From assembly GCA_021464415.1 (NCBI GenBank), contig CM038467.1, positions 33,945,226-34,009,225 of the forward strand: a stretch of DNA of 64,000 nt, written 5' to 3'. The stretch comes from Lonicera japonica. Lineage: Eukaryota; Streptophyta; Magnoliopsida; Dipsacales; Caprifoliaceae. Of the stretch, positions 53,816-64,000 are shown one piece after another. Under the pieces are notes generated by a model. It made no database searches, was not told the origin of the DNA, and saw nothing but the letters and a program-made list of their open reading frames with translations. The translations under genes and the position numbers were made by a program. The stretch's first letter is position 1; every line of letters starts with the position of its first letter.

Positions 53816-54301
53816 GAAAATTCCATCGAAAAGCGTGCCAAATGACCCAGTCCGTAAATAAGGTCCTTAAGTTAAGATCCTTACTTGAAATTTTTCACTT
53901 ATATATATATATTCAATTTTATCTAATTTGGATTTAAACAAATAACTTGTAATTAAAAATTAAATGTATATATATTCAATTTTATCTAGGTTGGTATTTA
54001 AACAAATAACTTGTAATTAAAAATTACATGTTAATTAAAATTGTAAAACTATATATATACAAATAGAACATTTAAAATTATTTAAAATGCACGTCTGAGC
54101 ACTAAAAAGAAAAACATATAATTTTCGTTGGTGTAAAAAGATAAAAAAAAATTTAAATTGAAAACAAAATATATAATATAAAATAACGAGTAAAACATTA
54201 GAATAATAAATAGGATAACAAGTAAACTGAAAAATGATATAATTAGATAAATATAAATTTTATTTAATGTATAATTATAACATGTATAATTATAATTTAT
54301 A

Positions 54302-54374
<73 letters not shown>
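54302..54374. repeat. (AAT)n microsatellite
   Basis: About 24 uninterrupted AAT units within the AT-rich tract. Confidence 0.97.
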
Positions 54375-54377
<3 letters not shown>

Positions 54378-55161
54378 GGTAAAACTAAACATATATTTTA
54401 TAATTATATGATTATGATATTTATAGAATCATATATAAAATATTTTATATAATGTACAATTGTAACAGATAAAATTATAAATTAAAATATATATATATAT
54501 AATTAGAACAGGTATAACTAAGTGAAAAAATAAATTATAATTATATATACATATATAATTATAATAGGTAAATAAGTGACATTATATAAAATTATAACAT
54601 GCATAATTAAAATGAAAAATAAAAAAATTATATAAATTATATGTAATGTATAATAGTAACAAATAAAATTATAAATTATAACAACTAGAATTAAACTGGA
54701 AAATAGATTATAAATTATAACTTTATATATACATAATTATAATAGGTAAATAAGTGACATTATCTAAAAATTATAATATTTATAACTAAAATGAAAATTA
54801 ATAAAAATTATATATATATATATATATGTGCATATTTGAAAAAATTATATATTTTACACTTATATTTTAACTGATAAAAATATTTGACAGGCAAAACTAA
54901 TAACTTGTTTTTCACTTATTTATAATTTAACATGTGAAGCTAATCATATATTTTATAATTATAACAGTTATAAATATAAATATAAATTGTAATTTTATAT
55001 ATTTCATAATTATAATAGGTATATTAAACTGATAAATTGGAAAGATAAAATTGAACAAATATTTTACGATATTTTATTATATATATATAGCAAAGCTATA
55101 AATATGGATTCTCTACCTTCAGCAAAAAGAACATATTTCCATTTCTAGGGATAAATTGACA

Positions 55162-55255
55162 GATTATCTTTTGGAATTTTATAGAGATGATCTATATCAT
55201 GAATAGATCATCTCTACCAAATTTTATTTTCAACCTAAAAGTAGGTGAGATAATC
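55162..55255. repeat. Short foldback element, copy 2 (inverted relative to copy 1)
   Basis: TAGAGATGATCTAT pairs with ATAGATCATCTCTA around an ATCATGA loop. The flanking arms GATTATCTTTTGGAATTTTA and CCAAATTTT...AGATAATC extend the foldback to about 94 bp. On the minus strand AAATTTGGTAGAGATG matches AAATTTGGTGGAGATG of copy 1. Confidence 0.75.
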
Positions 55256-55853
55256 ATAAAAAATTTCAATGGTTGAAAATGCACATATATATCAATTTTT
55301 CAATACACCAACTTCTAGGCTGAATTTTTTTATGAAATTTGGCGAAGCTGGTCTACAAAATTTCAATTTTTTTTATCTATTTATCCCTCCAAATAGACAT
55401 ATATTCTTTTAACTATAGTGATGAAATCCTTTTTTATAGCCTAACTATATATATGAGTGTGTGTATGCACACATATTTGTAATTATTACAAATAAATTAA
55501 ACTGGTGAATAAGTAAAGTATTTAAATTATATGTTAAAAATCTATATTAAATACTGACATTAACTATGAAATAATAATTAAGCAGCCAATATAATAGTGA
55601 AAAACTATGATAAAATAATAAACATATAAACAAGTAATATATTGAAAATGAATAAACAGTGAATAATATTCTATACCTGCAGACAAATTTAGTCAACCTT
55701 GACAATTTGTTTCAATAAATGTGAATTACTAATATAATTGACGATCAATAACATTTTCAAAATCCCAGTAAAGGGTGTCTTCATCCCATCAAATGAAGTA
55801 CAGTTGTATGATTTTCAAATTATAATAATTTATGATAGCTATATCAAAAGAGG

Positions 55854-56018
55854 GGTGTTCCATGAGTAATTCGACATGGACATAAAAAACTAACATACCA
55901 ATGTGTATATCATGTATCAGTTAAAAGAACCACGTCACATTTCATTCTAACAAATGATTGATTGGCACATTGATATGTCAGTTTTTTATGTCTATGTAAA
56001 ATTACTCGATGTTCCACT
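55854..56018. mobile_element. Short MITE with long inverted repeats
   Basis: About 50-bp terminal inverted repeats (GAGTAATT..ACAT.GACATAAAAAACT.ACATA.CAATGTG on both arms) enclose about 60 bp. No clear target duplication. Non-coding. Confidence 0.65.
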
Positions 56019-56160
56019 AATTTGCAATTTCCTATATTCCTCGCCACGAATAAAGACATCTTTAAGAGACTAAATCTTAGTTTTCTATAACAATATCTCT
56101 TTGAAGGAAAACTCTTTAAACTTTAAAGTGCAATTGCTATGAAAATGCTACCCCCAATTG

Positions 56161-56672
56161 GAGTTATTAATAATTTATCCCCTAAAAGTTTACCTACTTT
56201 TGTACTTTTGTCCATGAAATTCAAACTACAAAACGTGTATCCTTAAAGTTTACTCATCTTTTCACTTTAGTCCAAACCTCACACGTCGTTAAGTTTTTGG
56301 ATAAAAAAGACCATGTGAGCCAAAAGTGAACACTGTACCAGGGGTAAAACGATGAAGCCACCATAATGCTCTAATTCTTAACTCATTTTGCCCTAATTAA
56401 AGCTTTCAGTCAATTACACACTTTAATTTTGCCTTAATTTGGTCTTAAAACAAACATATGTGAGAGTATTATAGTGGCCGACAATTTTACACTCACTACA
56501 GTGCCCACGTGTAGTAAATGGTCTTTTTCATCTAAAAACATAATGACAAGTGGAGTTTCGGACTAAAGTGAATACATGAGCAATCTTTAAGGATGGACAT
56601 TATGCAAAATAAATTTTATGGATTGAAGTAAAAAAGTGGGTAAACTTTAAGAGAATAAATTATTACTAACTC
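56161..56672. mobile_element. 512-bp Mutator-type MITE
   Basis: Long terminal inverted repeats of about 140 bp begin GAGTTATTAATAATTTAT and, from the right end, GAGTTAGTAATAATTTAT. The flanks CCCCAATTG (56152-56160) and TCCCAATTG (56673-56681) form a 9-bp target duplication with one mismatch, the usual Mutator length. Non-coding. Confidence 0.72.
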
Positions 56673-57108
56673 TCCCAATTGAATAGCTCAAAATATATTC
56701 TTAAGATAAAATTATAAATCATTCGAATACGTAATTTCTAAACTAGAGTGTACGTACCATTCCCCATTCAAAATATTTCTTATTGAGAGCTCTATAAATT
56801 TATAATAATATAATTTAATGTGAGCAAATGCTGAAATTACTATGTATTAAATTTATAATAGTCTAAAACTATTACTACAATTATATTTAAAAAATTAAGG
56901 TTGGCAAACCTACCTTACCTTAAGGTGGTCCCCCGACACAAGTGGGTTTCAACAAGTTTAGTGACTTGTTAACTAGGATGTGCTTAATAGCAATATATTG
57001 CATTCTAATGAAAAATTAAATTGACGGATTTCCTTTTTAATCATTAATTGAGGAACTAATTAACGCAAATTGATGGATTGTCCTGCACACAAATAGATGA
57101 GGTAGGTG

Positions 57109-57515
57109 GCAAGTAATTAAAGAAAAAAAATAAACATTGAAATAAAATAGTGGTAGGTAGCCTACACATAATTATTGTCTTAAAACTCTCAATAAACATT
57201 GAAATAAAATAGTGGTAAGTAGCGGGCTACCAGCCCACCCTGCCCAAAAAAACAAAAGAAAAAGAAAAAAAAATCAATTAGATGAAGATGAAGGAGAAAC
57301 ACGTTGGATATGGTTATTTTCATTTGAGTTATGTTAATGTGTAATTTAAGAGTGCATATTACGTATTTATAAATAAAAAAAATTAATTTGTAACATGCAT
57401 TAAATTAAATACAAATTCATATGTAAATTGTTTTTATTTCCATTAATAATATGGTTAATATGTGTATGGGGTATTTCTCCAAAACATAATTACTCCACTG
57501 GGCAAATGTTTTCGT
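57109..57515 (-). repeat. Second copy of the dioxygenase upstream region, no gene attached
   Basis: It is homologous to 52088-52400 in the same orientation, starting immediately outside the TATA-like motif of the original. It contains a local 62-bp duplication (AACATTGAAATAAAATAGTGGTA repeated) and an extra purine-rich stretch. The DNA on the side where the coding region would lie (below 57109) shows no dioxygenase remnant. Confidence 0.75.
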
Positions 57516-57538
57516 CTTAATTTACATTTTATATAATA

Positions 57539-58031
57539 GCATCTCCAATGTAAAAATGAATTTAATACCTCTTGATTACGTACATGTAAGCATATCTTTT
57601 TTATGTGGTATAAAAAAGTCTCTTAATAGATAAGTCTTACATAAACCATCTACAATGGAATAGCCCAAGAAATTGTCTATTAATAAATTCATAAAAAATA
57701 AATTATAAAATGGGTCTTATTTGATAGGTCTTGATTCATATTTTTTTAGTGTGCAACTTTTATTAATAAATAAATTATAAAATTACAATTAAAATATTTG
57801 AAATCTTTAAAAAGAAAAATATATAGAGAAAAATAATAATGTGGAATTAAGACGTTATCTAAGAGACCATATAGAAATAGAGGGTCATCCTCACAATGTA
57901 TATTTTTATTTTTGCCACATCATCTTCATGGTCATTATGGATGGTTTAATTGGAGAATATTTTTTTAGTTCAATGTTTATTAATTTTATATGGCATCATT
58001 TTCACCCAATTCATGATTATATTAGAGATGC
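57539..58031. mobile_element. Probable MITE with GCATCTCCAAT termini
   Basis: It starts GCATCTCCAATGTA and ends with TATTAGAGATGC, an inverted match of about 12-14 bp, enclosing about 490 bp of AT-rich DNA. The target duplication is unclear. A 74-codon open stretch inside has no recognisable domain. Confidence 0.45.
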
Positions 58032-58761
58032 TTCTAGTGTTTTGCTACTTTTAAATTTATTATAAAAGTGTTAATAAATATTATATTAAAATATTAGAGA
58101 ACTTGTGTTGGAGAGGACTAATTGTTTAGGAGAGTATTAATTGTCGTATTTTGTTTCTGGATAGATATAAAATTTATTGACAAATGATTGAACATGACTA
58201 CTATTTTTCATTTAAGTCGTATGTTACAATATCACATTGTAAACTGACATTTAAGCAGTATTAATTTATCTTCTGGTGTACTATCATGTGTTTCTAGTCA
58301 AAAAGAATATGATACATAAATCCCATCTTGCATTTGATGCTGAGGGTTATCATGCGTTTTGTGTAATATCGGACATGATAGCAAACAAGACTAATTATCC
58401 CAATAGTTCATTTTATCCCACAATAACAGGATAAAAGAATAGCACATTGTTGACAGATAACAAACTAATAAATTCATTGTTTCGTATGATATTGTATTTT
58501 TATATGAAACTTTACTTGATACTTATAAACAATATAAAATTTACAATACATTAGAAAGTAATGCCTGTGTAAAGTAACTAAAATCAAGCGTTTATTAAAA
58601 TATAGTATATGTAGCCTAGTTTTTAAATATTGTATATAATTTAAAACTTTTCTATTTATAAAGAATGGATTTTTAAGAAGCTTATTTGATATTGATAAAT
58701 AAAAAAATTGCATTAGATAAAGAAAAACAATTTGTTTTGTGTTTAAGGAAATTACACGTAG
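58032..58761. other. Intergenic DNA, nothing recognised
   Basis: AT-rich, without ORFs of note, inverted repeats or recognisable element ends. Confidence 0.6.
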
Positions 58762-58919
58762 TGTGCTATCGTATAGATAGAATATGTATTAGGGATTTTA
58801 TTGTGTAAATTATACATTATGGGCCATATTGGGCTTTCTTGTTAATCCCATTTACTATTGTATTTGTACCCTATTTAAAGGACTCATCTAATAAATGGTT
58901 GACCAGAATCATTCCTACA
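58762..58919 (+). repeat. Probable 5' LTR of the copia element
   Basis: An approximately 158-bp stretch starts TGTGCTATCG and ends CATTCCTACA. It includes TTAGGGATTTTATTGTG, GGGCCATATTGGGC and a TATA-like CCCTATTTAAAGG at 58869-58881. The end is set by the PBS; the start is a guess because the 3' LTR is not in view. Confidence 0.55.
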
Positions 58920-58920
58920 A

Positions 58921-58935
58921 CACGTTATTAGCACG
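58921..58935 (+). promoter_or_regulatory. Primer-binding site of the copia element (half-tRNA type)
   Basis: CACGTTATTAGCACG follows the LTR. Related plant copia elements have CACGTTATCAGCACG here, complementary to an internal part of initiator tRNA-Met, as in Drosophila copia. One base differs. Confidence 0.6.
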
Positions 58936-60732
58936 CTCAGAGCTAATAACCCCAACACTAAGAAAACCCTAGCCGCCGGCCGCCACTCTCTCTCTCTCTC
59001 TTCGCTCAATCTGTGACATACATATTTTATTATCAAGGTACTCATCTTTATCACTTTAATTATGTAAACTACCATGATATATATACATGCGATTGTTTTA
59101 TGGACGATTTTTCATACACATAAGGATATATATATATATATATATACATGGATTCAAACATAAGGATCGTTTTAATTATATGAACACACTCGGCACATAT
59201 ATATATGCACTGTTACACATGATTTTTATTGTTATATTAATGATATATACTATACATGTGCGCACACGATTTTTTTTTATGTATGTACTGCAAGCACAAT
59301 CCTCATATCTATCATTAAATTAAATCACATGGGATCACATAAATTAATTGATTCAAGCTTTTATGAATTATTATTAATATTTACTATTTATCTATCTGTA
59401 TATATATGTGCGCACAAGATCCATATTTGATCTATCTTTAATATTTACTATTGATTCATATCTATATGAATTATTATTAATTGATTCACGTATCTATATT
59501 TAATAAATATGAATTATTATTAATAAATGAATTGATTCATATTTGATTACAAGATCTATATTATGTTTGCTTAAGCCGAATTATTTTGCTATTAAAATAT
59601 GTTCCTCTGTTTCTTAATGATTTGTTGATTACACTCTTAATCATAAATCTGTTTTGAGATTTGAAATTTAGTGTATTGTATTTCCGTATTTGATTCTAAT
59701 TGAATTAGAAAATCCGTGTTTTACATAAAAACAGTTTTTTAATTTTCCTTAATTTTCTGTTTTACATAAAAACAGTTTTTATTTAATTAAAATTCTGTTT
59801 TATCTTAAAAACAGTTTTTATTTTCCTTAAATTCCTGTTTTACATAAAAACAGTTTTTATTTAATTAAAATTCTGATTTCTCTTAAAAACAGTTTTTATT
59901 TTCAATTAAAATAAAAACTGTTTTTATTTAATTAAAATTCTGTTTTATCATAAAAACAGTTTTTATTTTCCTTAAATTTCTGTTTTACATAAAAACAGTT
60001 TTTATTTAATTAAAATTCTGTTTTATCTTAAAAACAGTTTTTATTTTCCTTAATTTTCTGTTTTACATAGAAACAGTTTTTATTTAATTAAAATTCTGTT
60101 TTATCTTAAAAACAGTTTTTATTTTCCTTAATTTTCTGTTTTACATAAAAAAAGTTTTTATTTTCCTTAAATTTTTGTTTTACGTAAAAACAGTTTTTAT
60201 TTAATTAAAATTCTGTTTTATCTTAAAAACAGTTTTTATTTTCCTTAAATTTTTGTTTTACATAAAAACAGTTTTTATTTAATTAAAATTCTGTTTTATC
60301 TTAAAAATAGTATTTATTTTCCTTAATTTTCTGTTTTACATAAAAACAGTTTTTATTTAATTAAAATTCTGTTTTATCTTACAAACAGTTTTTATTTTCC
60401 TTAAATTTCTGTTTTACGTAAAAACAGTTTTTATTTAATTAAATTTCTGTTTTAATTAAATCAGCATGCTAAAGAAAATTTAAATATTAGTTATATAATT
60501 GTTTTACTCACAATTATTTATATTGTTATTTATTTTATTTAGTATGTTATAAATTGAAAGTTGCCATGATGATGAAAATTCATGCGCATTATAATCACTA
60601 TGATAAAGTATTTCATACAGTATCGAAAATGTGACCATTACGAATCTTGGTTTTGAAATCTAATTCATATTCCTAAAACATAATTAATATGGATGTACTC
60701 ATAACTGTGTAATATTTTATCTTTTTTTTAAG
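58936..60732 (+). other. Copia leader, possibly intron-containing
   Basis: The leader of 1.8 kb starts with a C/T-rich stretch (CTAGCCGCC...CTCTCTCTC). TTATCAAG followed by GTACTC at about 59036 could be a splice donor, and TTTTTTTTAAG directly before the gag ATG at 60733 an acceptor. If so, the hairpin array would be spliced from a gag mRNA. This is inference. Confidence 0.45.
59715..60458. repeat. Tandem array of 38-39 bp hairpin repeats
   Basis: About 19 monomers of two alternating types are present. One has CTGTTTTACATAAAAACAG followed by a TTTTTATTTAATTAAAA spacer; the other has CTGTTTTATCTTAAAAACAG followed by TTTTTATTTTCCTTAAA. Each carries the inverted pair CTGTTTT/AAAACAG, so each can fold into a small hairpin, and the higher-order unit is about 77 bp. 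Confidence 0.95.
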
Positions 60733-61807
60733 ATGGCCGACCCAACTTGACCCGAATTTGACATTTTGGGCTCAGAAGGACTTGAGTATCATCGGTGGGT
60801 TTCTGATATAGAAACCGCTTTTGTGGCTAAAGAATACTCGGCTACATTTACTGACTCCAAAGACCCCACAGACAATGGACCGTCTGATAAGGTGAAAGCA
60901 AATGCATTAATGTTTCTAAGAAAACATATTGACCCCAGCCTATGTTGGGAGTACCTTCAGTTGAAGACACCTAAAGAACTATGGGATACCCTTAAGGGAC
61001 GTTTTGGGAACATTCATGACACTTTGCTTCCAGAATTGACCGTTCAGTGGAATGAAATCCGCTTGCTTGACTATAAAAGGGTTAACGACTTCAACAAGGA
61101 CATGCTGCGCCTAAAGGCACGTCTGAACTTCTGTAGAAAGGACCTCACAGAAGATGATATGATTCAGAAGACCCTTTCGACTTTTCCTACTTCAGCACTT
61201 ATACTAACGAACTAGTATAGGTTCGAGTATGATAACAAAAGAATCATAACATTCAATAAGCTGATCAATCTACTGCAAGTGGCTGAAAGGCATAATGAGG
61301 TTCTTTTGAACAACAATGTCTGGCTCGTCGGGATAAAAAAATTCCTGAGGCTAACTACGGTAAGATGAACAGTGGAAAGAACCCCAATGCAAGGGGGTTG
61401 GACGTGTTGATCCCTACCCATGTGGCAACAAGGCACAACGTGGAAAGGGACGTGGGAGTTGTGGTGCGGGTCGTGGAGGTTCTTCCAAAGCATGGAGAAG
61501 AGATGATATTTTTGGCACTAGCGGTCAGGGAAATAAGGTGAAAAATATACCTAAGAACCCTCCGGTCAAAAAGAAAAGAGTTGGCAATGAGCCATGTTAC
61601 AGATGTGGAGTTGCTGAGCACTGGTACAAGAACTGCCATGCAAGCGCTAAAGTAGCAGCGAGTTACAAGAAATATCGAAAATCTAAAGAACAAGAATCTC
61701 ATTTTATGAATGAAGAAGATAATGGCGCTAATGTTAACTTCACAATCGCAGACTTTAGTGGCAAGAAAGAATTTGCTCAGTCAATGGATGCACTCGATTT
61801 TGACTGA
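60733..61807 (+). pseudogene. Copia gag, broken
   Basis: The ATG at 60733 is followed by a TGA at codon 6 (60748-60750). The frame then continues to a TAG at 61213-61215 and is picked up in another frame to TGA at 61805-61807. It contains the UBN2/copia gag capsid-like region (LEYHRWVSDIETAF, LCWEYLQLKTPKELWDTLKGRF, QWNEIRLLDYKRVNDFN). A glycine/arginine-rich stretch follows (about 61440-61500), then a CCHC zinc knuckle CYRCGVAEHWYKNCH at 61594-61638. Gag assembles the particle and binds RNA. Confidence 0.85.
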
Positions 61808-62049
61808 TCTGCTTTATTCACTTTATTTTTTAAAATAAGGCATATGGCCTAATTCTTAATTAGACAATGATTTTGTCTTAAAGTTTATGATTGATTGAAT
61901 GGATGAATTAGATTTCTGAACAAGATATTGGATTTGATTATCGTTGGTTTTATTAATTAAATTTTGGACTTTATTCCGATGTATTTGATATATATGTTCG
62001 ATTTTTTGTCCATGGTTCGGATTTTATACTCGATTTCATTATTGTAGGA
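61808..62049 (+). other. T-rich spacer between copia gag and protease
   Basis: 242 bp with multiple stops in all frames, T-rich, ending CATTATTGTAG directly before GAATGACTCG of the protease frame. It resembles the 3' part of an intron with an acceptor site. Confidence 0.5.
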
Positions 62050-62406
62050 ATGACTCGAAGAGAACTTGAATGTTTAGTTGATAGTGGAACCACCCACATT
62101 ATTTTAAGGAATAGGCAATTATTTGTTGAATTAATAGCCCATAATTCCTCTGTGACTACAATGATCGGATCATCGCAAGTAATAAAAGGGCGAGGTAATG
62201 CCAAATTTTTGTTCCCTAACGGCACATTATTTAAAGTCACAGATACTTTGTATGCACCAAGAGCAACCCGAACCTTACTGAGCTTCAAAGATATTCGTGA
62301 CAACGGTTTTCATATAGAAACTCATTATGAGAATGGAATAGAATACCTTTATATTACATCTAATGAATGTGAAAGAAAACGCATCTTAGAGAAATTAATG
62401 AGCTGA
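62050..62406 (+). pseudogene. Copia aspartic protease region
   Basis: An open frame of 118 codons. DSGTTHIIL near codons 11-19 is the copia aspartic protease active site, followed by LFVELIAHNSSVTTMIGSSQVIKGRGNA-like sequence and LYAPRATRTLLS, which is conserved before the gag-pre-integrase region. It ends at a TGA (62404-62406) that interrupts the polyprotein. Confidence 0.82.
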
Positions 62407-63550
62407 TCTAACGGATTGTACCTCACTACTATTCGGATTATTGAATCGTACGCTGTCACCAATAATGAAATGTGAGACACTGACTCATACAGGCTTTGGC
62501 ACGACCGCCTAGGACATCCTGATCGTAACATGATGATCCGTATTTTAAAGAACTCATACGGACATCCGTTCTTTCGAGTAAAAAATAAAATGGAAAAAAA
62601 AATCGTCACAATGCAAGGTGTCGATTCTAATACTGTTCAAAAACAGAACTTACCTTCTAAAGTACCAGAAACATTACGACCCTCCTATTATGCCTCTTTG
62701 ACTACGTCAAAAGCACATCAATCATTTTGCAAAGCCTGTTCTTTAGCAAAAATAAGATCGAGACCTTCCTATGCGAAAGATACAAAAGAAATTATTCCAT
62801 TCTTACAAAGGATACAAGGAGATATATGTGGACCTATCCATCCAGAATGCGGACTATTCAAGTACTTTATGGTTCTGGTGGATGCATCGACATGTTGGTT
62901 ATACGTTGCATTATTGTCCACAAAAAATGCTGCATTTGCAAAACTCCTAGCAAAGATTATACGTTTAAGAGCTCACCACCATGATCATCCTATTAAGTCT
63001 ATAAGGCTTGATAATGCTGGAGAGTTTACATCAAAAGCATTTGATGATTATTGCATGTCTATTGGGATCGATGTAGAGCATCATGTGTCCCCATGTGTAT
63101 ACACAAAATGGTCTCGCAGAAGCCACCATTAAAAGATTACAGATGGTGGCCAAGGCACTGGTTATGCGCACCAACTTGCCTATATCTGCCTGGGGCTACG
63201 CAATATTACACGCAGCTTTACTTATTCGTTTCAGATCCACTGCTAACCAGCCATTTTCTGCGTTCCAGTTGTTCACTGGATATGAGCTTGGCATTTCACA
63301 CTTACGCATATTTGGTTCAGCAGTATATGTGCCAATTGCGCCCCCACAACGCAATAAAATGGGTCCTCAGAGACGACTAGGCATTTATGTTGGATATGAA
63401 TCCCTAACAATTACCCGCTATTTAGAACCTTTGACAGGCGATCTCTTTACCGCTAGATTTTTGGATTGTCACTTCGATGAGACAGTCTTCCCATCGTTAG
63501 GGGGAGATAAGAAAAAGGATTTTCTAAGGGAACGACAGGAATTGTCATAA
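62407..63550 (+). pseudogene. Copia gag-pre-integrase and integrase, broken
   Basis: The sequence LWHDRLGHPDRNMM and CKACSLAK provides the HHCC zinc domain. The catalytic core has QGDICGPI (first Asp) and IRLDNAGEF (second Asp) in the frame open from 62530. A frameshift near 63095 moves it to the frame starting 63083, with NGLAEATIKRLQ carrying the catalytic Glu. The C-terminal part has LRIFGSAVYVPI and MGPQRRLGIYVGYES, typical of copia integrase. An in-frame TGA at about 62473 and a TAA at 63548-63550 add to the damage. Integrase inserts the cDNA. Confidence 0.87.
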
Positions 63551-64000
63551 TTTGTTCCCACCATGTCTCATTTTGATCCCCGAACTTCACAATGTGAAAG
63601 TGAAGTGAAAATAATAATCAATCTTCAAAACGTAGCAGATTCGATGCCTGATGCATTTACTGATATCGAAAAAGTGACGAGATCACATATACTAGCTGCA
63701 AATGTGCCTGCAAGGTTAGAAGTCCCCGACAAGGGGCACAGTGTCGCAGATAGAGATACTGCAACCACACTTAGTGGATGTGTGATTAAGGCCGTGGGTC
63801 CCCAAAGGAAGAGGGGGAGGCCACTCGGTTCGACTGATACTCACCCAAGGAAGAAAAGGGAGAGTAAGGCACAAACCAATCCATTAATCATCAATGAAAA
63901 TAACCCTTCTCATGAGATTATCTCTGATTATAGTTATGTCCATGAATCAGTACTGGAGGATGCTCCGATTTTTGAAATGATTCTAGAGAACAAAGAAATC
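63551..64000 (+). pseudogene. Copia linker between integrase and reverse transcriptase (partial)
   Basis: After the TAA the same frame stays open to the window end. It reads VPARLEVPDKGHSV and PQRKRGRPLGSTDTHPRKKR, the lysine/arginine-rich linker seen before RT in plant copia elements. RT motifs are not reached. Confidence 0.75.

Larger units (their letters stand above)
52401..55060. repeat. Very AT-rich degenerate repeat tract
   Basis: About 2.6 kb of almost pure A/T sequence contains many short (TA)n runs and dispersed copies of motifs such as ATAATTATAACAGGTAAA, ATAATGTATAATTATAAC and TAATAGGTAAATAAGTGACATTAT. The last of these occurs twice (about 54560 and 54742) with its surroundings. 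It looks like a decayed minisatellite or matrix-attachment type region. No gene. Confidence 0.6.
58762..64000 (+). mobile_element. Ty1/copia retrotransposon, 5' part (runs off the window)
   Basis: It has a short 5' LTR, a half-tRNA-type PBS, a 1.8-kb leader containing a hairpin repeat array, then gag, protease and integrase in the copia order (integrase before RT). Integrase is followed by the KRGRPLGS..HPRKKR linker that precedes RT in many plant copia elements. Several stops and frameshifts make it inactive. RT, RNase H and the 3' LTR are beyond 64000. Confidence 0.88.

Noticed and set aside
57841..58065. 74-codon ORF starting with MELRRYLRDHIEIEGH
   Set aside because: It lies inside a probable MITE, has no domain and is AT-rich hydrophobic translation.
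59715..60458. CRISPR-like array
   Set aside because: Repeats are directly abutting hairpin monomers without unique spacers, in a plant retrotransposon leader.
1..64000. tRNA or rRNA genes
   Set aside because: The only tRNA-like matches are primer-binding sites of 12-18 bp; no cloverleaf or rRNA signature was seen.

Overview
This is nuclear DNA from a plant, most likely a eudicot. It is AT-rich and holds nested LTR retrotransposons, CACTA DNA transposons, MITEs, an endogenous caulimovirid and one intron-containing host gene. I see no bacterial genes, operons, CRISPR arrays, tRNA or rRNA genes. I cannot name the species. Athila-type elements, a caulimovirid insertion and long AT-rich intergenic stretches fit a eudicot better than a grass. 

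Regions from left to right: (a) 1-5414, the 3' part of an Athila-type Ty3/gypsy element: integrase end, an extra Athila/env-like ORF and the 3' LTR. (b) 5511-13572, a full-length endogenous pararetrovirus (Caulimoviridae). It is one genome unit opened at its tRNA-Met primer-binding site, with a 14-bp terminal redundancy and CTA/GTA microsatellites on either side. (c) About 13.66-37.08 kb, a decayed CACTA element split by a second Athila element (15139-36840, target duplication GATGT). That element's gag is split by a gag-only Tat-like element (17159-26779, target duplication TTATC), which in turn holds a CACTA element with one terminus missing (from 20918). A reverse-oriented Athila solo LTR (34010-35721, target duplication GTTCA) sits in the second Athila's 3' LTR. 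(d) 37082 to about 42.1 kb, a 2.7-kb LTR with a tRNA-Met PBS and a non-coding internal stretch. (e) 42.1-48.6 kb, intergenic repeats and a 614-bp Harbinger-type MITE. (f) 48596-51991 on the minus strand, the one apparently functional host gene: a four-exon 2-oxoglutarate/Fe(II) dioxygenase of 345 residues. (g) 52.1-58.7 kb, extremely AT-rich DNA with microsatellites, foldback elements, MITEs and an orphan second copy of the dioxygenase upstream region. (h) About 58.76-64.0 kb, the 5' part of a Ty1/copia element: short LTR, long leader with a roughly 740-bp array of hairpin repeats, broken gag, protease and integrase. Its reverse transcriptase lies beyond the window. 

Nearly all coding capacity belongs to mobile elements, and most of it is broken by stops or frameshifts. 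The exceptions are the 1566-codon right-hand frame of the pararetrovirus, the 391-codon Athila ORF and the dioxygenase. The most interesting items are: the exact ends of the pararetrovirus copy and its roughly 390-residue uncharacterised C-terminal extension; the 38-bp double-palindrome module repeated at exact 64-bp spacing in the first Athila and again in its LTR; the copia leader hairpin array; the as-1-like 28-bp repeats in the solo LTR; and the promoter duplication without its gene.
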